In this document: positions 1 to 5,285 of the stretch, piece by piece
How the letters are laid out: every line of letters begins with the position of its first letter
Position numbering within the stretch: position 1 is the first letter of the stretch
Assembly: GCF_937967675.1 (NCBI RefSeq)
Contig: NZ_CALBSN010000143.1
Location: 1-10,414, forward strand
DNA: 10,414 nucleotides
Direction: 5' to 3'
From: an uncultured Flavobacterium sp.
GTDB taxonomy: Bacteria > Bacteroidota > Bacteroidia > Flavobacteriales > Flavobacteriaceae
The notes under the pieces: generated by a model
Databases searched by the model: none
Told to the model about the DNA's origin: nothing
The model's input: the letters and a program-made list of their open reading frames with translations, nothing else
Position numbers and translations under genes: made by a program

Positions 1-196
1 CAGTAGATTTTGGATGTTGTTCTAAACCTAATTTAAGCGCTTTTTTGGCCAAATTCAATCGACCTGTATCCATGTAATGAAGAATAATATCTTCAAACTC
101 TTCTGAATCAAAGAAAAAAACTTTATTGGTTTTTAACATCGATTCAAATTTAGATAAGGACAAGCTGTTTTCTTCTTCTTCGTGACTCAAATTCAT
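1..196 (-). CDS. TPR-type repeat protein, N-terminal 65 residues (partial)
   Basis: This is the first part of a gene that runs off the low-coordinate edge. It starts at the ATG at 196-194 and reads MNLSHEEEENSLSLSKFESM, then an acidic helical stretch and a segment (HYMDTGRLNLAKKALKLGLE) that looks like the first helix pair of a tetratricopeptide repeat, with a small/large hydrophobic pattern and a Gly-Arg turn. The start resembles cytoplasmic TPR proteins common in Flavobacteriaceae, as far as I recall that family. No signal peptide is visible, so a cytoplasmic scaffold role is inferred. The gene follows the aminotransferase on the same strand after a 188-base gap, and only a weak -7-like box (226-233) precedes it. 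The C-terminal part is missing, so neither the repeat number nor the function can be judged here. Confidence 0.75.
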   Translation of the reverse strand, partial: MNLSHEEEENSLSLSKFESMLKTNKVFFFDSEEFEDIILHYMDTGRLNLAKKALKLGLEQHPKST

Positions 197-225
197 AGCG
201 CTTTGTTTTATGATTTTATCCTTAT

Positions 226-233
226 TAAAAGTA
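226..233 (-). promoter_or_regulatory. weak -7-like box upstream of the TPR gene
   Basis: On the minus strand the bases read TACTTTTA, one base off the Bacteroidota -7 consensus TAnnTTTG, about 30 bases before the ATG at 196. The same octamer precedes the RelA/SpoT gene. No TTG lies about 20 bases upstream, so this is a weak candidate. A short inverted repeat (CCTTA...TAAGG) flanks it. The rest of the 197-384 gap holds only AT-rich sequence and the palindrome at 267-283. Confidence 0.25.
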
Positions 234-266
234 AGGAATAATATTGGGGTAGTGGTTTGGGGTTTG

Positions 267-283
267 AATTGTTTTAAACAATT
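267..283. repeat. near-perfect AT-rich palindrome between aminotransferase and TPR genes
   Basis: The plus strand reads AATTGTTTTAAACAATT: two 8-base arms that are exact reverse complements around one central T. It lies about 100 bases past the aminotransferase stop and 70 bases before the TPR start. No T-run follows it on the minus strand, so it is a poor intrinsic terminator. It could be a protein-binding palindrome or a chance product of AT-rich sequence. Confidence 0.4.
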
Positions 284-384
284 TAATTAACAATTTTCAA
301 GAGCAATCCCTAAGCTTCTGGACAATTTCAAAAATCAAATTCAATTTAAACTGATAAAATTATCCAACATCAAACTTCCATCAT

Positions 385-1575
385 TTACTTCATTTCTTTT
401 TCTATCTCATTTAATACCTCAATAATAATGCCACAACCTTTTGTAATTTCTTCATTACTAATGGTTAATGGTGGTGTAATTCGAACAGCGCAACCTTCGA
501 AAAGGAGCCAGAATAAAATAACACCTCTTTTATGACAGCGAAGAATTACTTCATTGGTTATCTCAGGAGAATCTGTCATTGCTGCTAGCATAAGCCCTCG
601 ACCTCGAATTTCCTTGATTAGTGGATGCACTAAAAGCTTTTTGAAAAGTTGTTCTTTTTCTAAAGTTTCAGCCATTAAATTGGTTTCCGTTATTTCTTGT
701 AACGTTGCTAAACTCGCTGCTGCTATGACAGGATGTCCGCCAAAAGTGGTAATATGCCCTAATTTGGGATCGTGACTTAGTAAATCCATCATTTCTGCTG
801 AAGCGGTGAAAGCTCCAACAGGCATTCCGCCACCCATTCCTTTTCCCATAACCACCACATCGGGAATAACATCGTAGTTTTGAAATCCGAAAAGTTTTCC
901 AGTGCGACCAAATCCGGGTTGGATTTCGTCTAATATCATGATAGCGCCCACTTCATCACAACGTTGGCGTACTTTTTTAAGAAAATCGTTTTGAGGTTCA
1001 ATAAAACCAGCACCACCCTGAATCGTTTCTAATAAAACTCCAGCTGTTTTGGTAGTGATTTTTTCTAAATCCGCTTCGTTATTAAATGTAATAAAATCCA
1101 CATCAGGAATTAACGGGCGAAAAATTTGCTTACGTTCCTCAAATCCCATTACACTCATGCTTCCCATAGTATTCCCATGATACGCATTATGACACGAAAT
1201 CAATTGACTTCTGCCTGTTACACGACGAGCTAATTTTAAAGCGCCTTCAATAGCTTCCGTTCCTGAGTTTACCAAATACGTTTTCGTAAGTGGATAGGGA
1301 AGATATTCTGCTAACAACTTACATAATTCTGTTGCTGGATGTTGGGCATATTCCCCATACACCATCACATGAGAATAAGTATCTAATTGTTTTTTAATAG
1401 CATCATTTACGCGCTGTGGTTGATGCCCTAAAGTGTTTGCTGAAACTCCGGCAACCATATCTAAATAAGGATTGCCATCGGTGTCGTAAATATAAGAACC
1501 CTTAGCATGGGAAATTTCCATAGCTAATGGGTGAGGTGAGGTTTGTGCTTGGTATTTAAAAAAATCTTCAATCAT
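385..1575 (-). CDS. class-III PLP-dependent aminotransferase (acetylornithine/ornithine aminotransferase-like)
   Basis: A 396-residue cytoplasmic enzyme of the fold-type I, class-III (ornithine/acetylornithine/GABA) aminotransferase family, at the usual family length. The cofactor phosphate-binding SGTEA motif is at residues 104-108. ETIQGGAG is at 183-190. DEIQPGFGRTG is at 216-226, with Asp216 expected to pair with the pyridine nitrogen and Gln219 with the ring. The Schiff-base lysine is Lys245 in GKGMGGGMPVGAF. The conserved TTFGGHP is at 276-282, and a likely carboxylate-binding Arg365 lies in VRITPPL. All expected catalytic residues are present, so the enzyme is probably active. Substrate cannot be read from sequence: no arginine or lysine pathway genes are nearby, and such proteins are often labelled only 'aspartate aminotransferase family'. 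The ATG at 1575 aligns with the family N-terminus. It follows the OstA-like gene by 63 bases with no clear promoter, so read-through from that gene is plausible. Confidence 0.92.
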   Translation of the reverse strand: MIEDFFKYQAQTSPHPLAMEISHAKGSYIYDTDGNPYLDMVAGVSANTLGHQPQRVNDAIKKQLDTYSHVMVYGEYAQHPATELCKLLAEYLPYPLTKTYLVNSGTEAIEGALKLARRVTGRSQLISCHNAYHGNTMGSMSVMGFEERKQIFRPLIPDVDFITFNNEADLEKITTKTAGVLLETIQGGAGFIEPQNDFLKKVRQRCDEVGAIMILDEIQPGFGRTGKLFGFQNYDVIPDVVVMGKGMGGGMPVGAFTASAEMMDLLSHDPKLGHITTFGGHPVIAAASLATLQEITETNLMAETLEKEQLFKKLLVHPLIKEIRGRGLMLAAMTDSPEITNEVILRCHKRGVILFWLLFEGCAVRITPPLTISNEEITKGCGIIIEVLNEIEKEMK

Positions 1576-1582
1576 ATTTTTG

Positions 1583-1643
1583 GTGATTAGTAAAAAGTGA
1601 ATAGTGATAAGTTAAATTTAGCTAATTACTTTTACTCATTACT
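1583..1643. repeat. imperfect inverted repeat between OstA-like and aminotransferase genes
   Basis: Two arms of about 22 bases (1583-1604 and 1622-1643) match as reverse complements at most positions, with a few mismatches and one extra base. Both are built from short words such as AGTAA, AGTGA and ATTAG. They could fold in the transcript as a long imperfect hairpin covering the OstA-like stop codon and ending just upstream of the aminotransferase ATG. There is no terminator-like T-run. It may be a degenerate copy of an intergenic repeat or simple-sequence drift. Confidence 0.35.
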
Positions 1644-3336
1644 TTTGTTTTTTTACTTCTAGTTTTTTTACTTCTAGTTTTTTATCTGATTTCTTTTCTT
1701 CTTTTTTGTTTTTAGAATCATATTCCAATGTTTCTTTTTGAATTTCCATTGGTTTTTCCGCTTCAATAGCTTTCTTTTTAGCTTCGATTTGAATTTTATC
1801 GTCTAAAGCAATTTCTTCAACTGGGAAAATATCGTCTTTACTTAAAATTCGCTCGTCACCACGCCATAAGAAGCCTCTAAGTTTTCGAGCGTTTTCAGGG
1901 AATTCACTTTCGGGATATATGTGGCTATCGGTTTTGGTAAAGAAAGTAATTGAATTGATTTTATTTGCTTCTAATTCCAAATTAATTTTACTGCAAACCG
2001 TTTTGTTGATACCAATAAACTCATTAGCATCGTTGTACATGTAGTAAATAACTTCGGCATTCTTTACAACATCAACTTCTTTAAGTTTATTGTCATAGAA
2101 TTTACCATATAAATTTTGTCCTTTTATCTGATTATAACCATTTTTACTAAGACTATCTTTTTGGATGATGAAAGCATTGTTGAGCACTTTTAACGAATCT
2201 AATTGTTCGGTTTTATTGTTGCCAATTAAATGCATTACATCACCGGTCATTTGGTTGTCATTGTTCCAAAGAATTGGTTTTCCAATTAGTTTTGTTAATT
2301 CTGATTTGTTGTTAGACCATAATGAATCACATTTTCCACTCATGTCGGTTTTGTAGAATCGAACATTGTTAAAAGCTCGAATTACGCGATCTTCTTGCGG
2401 ACCTGAAACAATGATTTTTTTGCCATGCATATACATCGTATCTTTTTCAACCAATGTTTTTACTAAAGCTCTTTTGGTTAAAATCATTGAGTCTTTTTTG
2501 GTTGCAGCGTTTCTATATAATTCTGCGTAATGACCTGTTGCGATTACGTTGTTGATAGTATCAGTAATTTTTACATTATTAATACCTCTCGAATAATTTT
2601 TCTTTCTGTCGTAATACAAATCATCACCTTCTATTATCTTATTGTCGAGGGTAATTTTGGAATTTTTGGAAAGTTTTCCAACATCGTTTGTAGTGTCGTA
2701 AAATCCGTTTTCGGTGTAAATTACATTTTCTTTACTTGTAATAGTGGAAGGACCAAAAACATAGGCATGACCTGAATTTTCGTAATAATCTAGATTGTTG
2801 GTTTTAATGGTGCTTTCAGGATTCGTAACGGTAACGGCAGTAGTAAATTTGTATTTCTTTTGGTCTACATAATAACGACCCGATTTACTTTTTAAGGTGT
2901 TTTCTTTATTACGAATGGTTCCGTAAGTATTGTAAAATGCTTGTTGGTTTTTCTTGTCGAAATAAACCGTGTCAGTAGTTAAAGTTGATTCTGGTGAACG
3001 CATTACAACATCTCCAGTAGCAAAAGCAAATTCTTTATCACCATTGTATTCCGCATAACGGCTGTTCATGGTGATGCTGTCGCCTTGATTCATTTGAACA
3101 TTTCCAAACGCTTTTACGTAATTTTCGTCTTTAAAGTGATAGGCTTTGTTGCAAAACATTTTTACGCCATTATGGATAATACGTACATTTCCAGTAAAGA
3201 CAATAGCACCTGGGATTTCGGTTTGATTCATATCAACGAAATCCGAGTTTTCTATGATGATTTTTTTCTTTTCTTGAGCTAACGAAAAAGTTACAGTTAG
3301 CATTAAAAAGGCGATATAAAAAAATGTGTTTTTCAA
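1639..3336 (-). CDS. OstA/LptA-like secreted protein, probable LPS-transport factor
   Basis: A 565-residue exported protein of the OstA/LptA family, which carries lipopolysaccharide across the periplasm in Gram-negative bacteria. From the TTG at 3336 it begins with a normal signal peptide (MKNTFFYIAFLMLTVTFSLAQ), followed by NSDFVDMNQTEIPGAIVFTGNV. Repeated short beta-strand segments then alternate (FKDENYVKAFGNVQM, YYENSGHAYVFGPSTI, LYYDRKKNYSRGINNVKIT), as in stacked jelly-roll LptA units. It is about three times longer than E. coli LptA, as is usual for the Bacteroidota form. Roughly the last 50 residues are Lys/Glu-rich and low in complexity, ending in a duplicated KLEVK. The open frame extends to another TTG at 3357, but that codon lies inside the -7 promoter box and would put charged residues before the signal peptide, so I prefer 3336. 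The LPS role comes from the family, not from neighbours. Confidence 0.85.
   Translation of the reverse strand: MKNTFFYIAFLMLTVTFSLAQEKKKIIIENSDFVDMNQTEIPGAIVFTGNVRIIHNGVKMFCNKAYHFKDENYVKAFGNVQMNQGDSITMNSRYAEYNGDKEFAFATGDVVMRSPESTLTTDTVYFDKKNQQAFYNTYGTIRNKENTLKSKSGRYYVDQKKYKFTTAVTVTNPESTIKTNNLDYYENSGHAYVFGPSTITSKENVIYTENGFYDTTNDVGKLSKNSKITLDNKIIEGDDLYYDRKKNYSRGINNVKITDTINNVIATGHYAELYRNAATKKDSMILTKRALVKTLVEKDTMYMHGKKIIVSGPQEDRVIRAFNNVRFYKTDMSGKCDSLWSNNKSELTKLIGKPILWNNDNQMTGDVMHLIGNNKTEQLDSLKVLNNAFIIQKDSLSKNGYNQIKGQNLYGKFYDNKLKEVDVVKNAEVIYYMYNDANEFIGINKTVCSKINLELEANKINSITFFTKTDSHIYPESEFPENARKLRGFLWRGDERILSKDDIFPVEEIALDDKIQIEAKKKAIEAEKPMEIQKETLEYDSKNKKEEKKSDKKLEVKKLEVKKQK
1651..1680. repeat. exact 15-bp tandem duplication inside the OstA-like gene
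   Basis: The unit TTTTACTTCTAGTTT occurs twice back to back (1651-1665 and 1666-1680), and a partial third copy follows. On the minus strand it encodes KLEVK-KLEVK, five residues per unit, so a change in copy number keeps the reading frame. It sits in the Lys-rich C-terminal tail, eight codons or fewer from the stop. Confidence 0.9.
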
Positions 3337-3354
3337 GTCGGATTTATTTTGAGC

Positions 3355-3362
3355 CAAATTTA
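3355..3362 (-). promoter_or_regulatory. -7 promoter box of the OstA-like gene
   Basis: The minus strand reads TAAATTTG, an exact match to TAnnTTTG. It lies 18 bases before the preferred TTG start at 3336 and just after the purA terminator, which is where a new promoter is expected. The -33 region (about 20 bases upstream, GTCGTTTTT) lacks a clean TTG. Transcription would begin near 3350, downstream of the TTG at 3357, which rules that codon out as a start from this promoter. Confidence 0.6.
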
Positions 3363-3409
3363 AGTAAAAACTCTAAAAACGACTGATAATTAAGAATAAT
3401 TTATCAATT

Positions 3410-3444
3410 AAAAGAAAAAAACGCTTTCAATTGAAAGCGTTTTT
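3410..3444 (-). terminator. intrinsic terminator of purA
   Basis: A perfect 28-base palindrome (3417-3444) has 14-base arms. Folded, it gives a GC-containing stem AACGCTTTC/GAAAGCGTT with an AATT loop. On the minus strand it is followed by TTTTTTTCTTTT. It begins 6 bases after the purA stop, a classic rho-independent layout that separates the Fur-purA unit from the OstA-like gene. Confidence 0.92.
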
Positions 3445-3450
3445 AAGAAA

Positions 3451-4722
3451 TTATTTTGTTATCGTTTGTTTTCTGTCTGGTCCAACTGAAATTACTTTAA
3501 TTGGCACTTCAACTTCTTTCTCAATAAATTCGATGTACTCTTTTAATTCTTGTGGTAATTCATCATATCTTGTCATTCCTGTTAAATCGGCTTTCCAACC
3601 TTTCATTTCGGTGAAAATTGGAGTTACATTTTCAGGTTCAATATTATATGGTAAATGTTGAATTTTTTGTCCTTTATAGTTGTAACCTGTACAAACTTGT
3701 AAGGTGTCAAATCCAGAAAGTACGTCACCTTTCATCATATACAATTGCGTAACACCATTAACTTGAACGGCATATTTTAAAGCCACTAAATCCAACCAAC
3801 CACAACGACGTGCACGTCCAGTAACAGAACCAAATTCGTTACCCACTTTAGCCATTGTTTGTCCAGCTTCTTCGAAATCTTCTGTAGGGAAAGGACCGCT
3901 ACCTACACGTGTTGTGTACGCTTTGAAAATTCCGAAAACATCTTTTACTTTATTAGGTGCAATTCCTAAACCTGTACAAGCTCCAGCTGCTGTTGTATTA
4001 GAAGAAGTTACGTATGGATACGTTCCAAAATCAACATCTAATAAAGAACCTTGCGCTCCTTCTGCTAAGATTGATTTTCCTTCTTTTAAAGCTTTGTTTA
4101 AATATTCTTCGCTATCAATGAAAGTTAATTTTTTCAAGTCTTCTACTGCTGCAAAAAACTCATCTTCCATTTCTTTTAATTTGTATTGTAATTCTACATC
4201 GTAGAAAGCTATCATTGCTTCATGCTTATCTGCTAATGCTCTATATCTTTCTTTGAAATCTTCTAATTCGATATCTCCAACTCTAAGTCCGTTTCTACCC
4301 GTTTTGTCCATATATGTTGGACCAATTCCTTTTAAAGTAGAACCAATTTTTGCTTTTCCTTTTGATGCTTCAGAAGCGGCATCTAACAAACGGTGTGTTG
4401 GTAAAATTAAGTGGGCTTTTCTTGAAATGAATAATTTAGCTGTAACATCCATGTTGAATTTTGCTAAACCTTCAATTTCTTTTTGGAAAACTACCGGGTC
4501 GATTACCACTCCATTTCCAATGATATTAATTGCGTTTTTGTGGAAAATTCCAGAAGGAATCGTTCTTAAAACGTGTTTGATTCCGTCAAATTCTAGAGTG
4601 TGTCCCGCATTTGGTCCACCTTGAAATCTTGCAATAATATCATATTTTGAGGTAAGAACGTCAACGATTTTTCCTTTTCCTTCGTCTCCCCATTGTAATC
4701 CAAGTAGTAAATCTACAGTCAT
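3451..4722 (-). CDS. purA: adenylosuccinate synthetase
   Basis: A 423-residue cytoplasmic enzyme that joins IMP and aspartate using GTP to make adenylosuccinate, the first committed step from IMP to AMP. Length and numbering match the family. The P-loop-like WGDEGKGK is at 11-18 with catalytic Asp13, and NAGHT at 38-42 has catalytic His41. GSTLKGIGPTY is at 127-137, EGAQG at 221-225, TTRVGSGPFPT at 270-280 and TGRARRCGWLD at 301-311. The guanine-binding pair Lys331/Asp333 lies in MKGDVL, where many homologues read TKLD, and GPDR is at 414-417. All key residues are present. It starts 31 bases after the stop of the Fur-family gene, so the two are probably one operon. The leader between them is rich in CAA/AAC with no Shine-Dalgarno sequence or riboswitch, and a strong terminator follows at once. 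Confidence 0.98.
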   Translation of the reverse strand: MTVDLLLGLQWGDEGKGKIVDVLTSKYDIIARFQGGPNAGHTLEFDGIKHVLRTIPSGIFHKNAINIIGNGVVIDPVVFQKEIEGLAKFNMDVTAKLFISRKAHLILPTHRLLDAASEASKGKAKIGSTLKGIGPTYMDKTGRNGLRVGDIELEDFKERYRALADKHEAMIAFYDVELQYKLKEMEDEFFAAVEDLKKLTFIDSEEYLNKALKEGKSILAEGAQGSLLDVDFGTYPYVTSSNTTAAGACTGLGIAPNKVKDVFGIFKAYTTRVGSGPFPTEDFEEAGQTMAKVGNEFGSVTGRARRCGWLDLVALKYAVQVNGVTQLYMMKGDVLSGFDTLQVCTGYNYKGQKIQHLPYNIEPENVTPIFTEMKGWKADLTGMTRYDELPQELKEYIEFIEKEVEVPIKVISVGPDRKQTITK

Positions 4723-4753
4723 TGTGTTGTTGTTTGTTGTTTATATGTTAGGT

Positions 4754-5191
4754 TTATTGTTGTTTTTTTGTGCCATAGAAATATAGTGAGTGGTTTGAGA
4801 TATCAATACCAAACATTTCTTCCATGGTTTGTTTTATTTGTTGAATTCTTGGGTCACAAAACTCGATAACTTCACCAGAATCGGTTAAAATAATGTGATC
4901 GTGTTGTTTATCGAAATACGATTTTTCGTAATGTGCCTGATTTTGTCCAAACTGATGACGACGCACCAAACCACACTCTAATAAAAGTTCGATGGTATTG
5001 TAAAGGGTTGCTCTACTTACACGATAGTTTTTATTTTTCATTTTGATATATAAAGATTCGATATCAAAATGTTCGGCAGTATTATAAATTTCCTGAAGAA
5101 TGGCGTAACGTTCTGGAGTCTTACGGTGTGCTTTTTCTTCTAAAAATTTAGTAAAAACGTTCTTTACAATTTCTTGATTTTTGTTTTCCAT
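4754..5191 (-). CDS. Fur-family transcriptional regulator lacking CxxC zinc sites
   Basis: A 145-residue metal-dependent regulator of the Fur/PerR/Zur superfamily. The N-terminal winged helix (about 15-80) includes KTPERYAILQEI and the recognition-helix region YRVSRATLYNTIELLLECGLV. The C-terminal dimerisation domain (about 85-140) holds the hallmark HDHI at 97-100 and EVIEFCDP. Likely metal ligands still visible are His41, Glu89, His97, Asp98, His99 and His134. The structural CxxC that normally follows HDHI (ICxxCG) is replaced: Leu102 and Ser105 stand where the two Cys should be. No second CxxC exists at the C-terminus, and only Cys73 and Cys112 remain. Whether it senses iron, peroxide, zinc or something else cannot be told. 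It has its own TAnnTTTG promoter and lies first in a likely operon with purA. The ATG at 5191 gives the expected N-terminus. Confidence 0.92.
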   Translation of the reverse strand: MENKNQEIVKNVFTKFLEEKAHRKTPERYAILQEIYNTAEHFDIESLYIKMKNKNYRVSRATLYNTIELLLECGLVRRHQFGQNQAHYEKSYFDKQHDHIILTDSGEVIEFCDPRIQQIKQTMEEMFGIDISNHSLYFYGTKKQQ

Positions 5192-5214
5192 CGTATTGGT
5201 AAATGAAATATGCG

Positions 5215-5222
5215 CAAAGATA
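5215..5222 (-). promoter_or_regulatory. -7 promoter box of the Fur-family gene
   Basis: The minus strand reads TATCTTTG, an exact TAnnTTTG match, 23 bases before the ATG at 5191. About 20 bases upstream a T-rich patch (GGTTTTATAC) stands where the -33 TTG would be. It lies in the 94-base gap after the RelA/SpoT gene and probably drives both the regulator and purA. I see no clear Fur-box-like palindrome over it. Confidence 0.7.
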
Positions 5223-5285
5223 GTGTTATTTTTATTTTGTATAAAACCTTTAAATTAATTAGGGTATTTTAGTTATTAACTTTTG

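Noticed and set aside
4253..4624. 123-codon plus-strand open frame opposite purA (with several shorter plus-strand frames elsewhere)
   Set aside because: It lies wholly antisense to strongly conserved purA sequence, has no recognisable domain or promoter, and its composition is that of a mirrored coding strand.
4723..4753. Purine riboswitch in front of purA
   Set aside because: The 31-base leader is too short and unstructured for any purine aptamer.
5192..5285. Fur-box or autoregulatory operator upstream of the Fur-family gene
   Set aside because: The gap is AT-rich but has no clear palindrome resembling a Fur, PerR or Zur box beyond the -7 promoter element.
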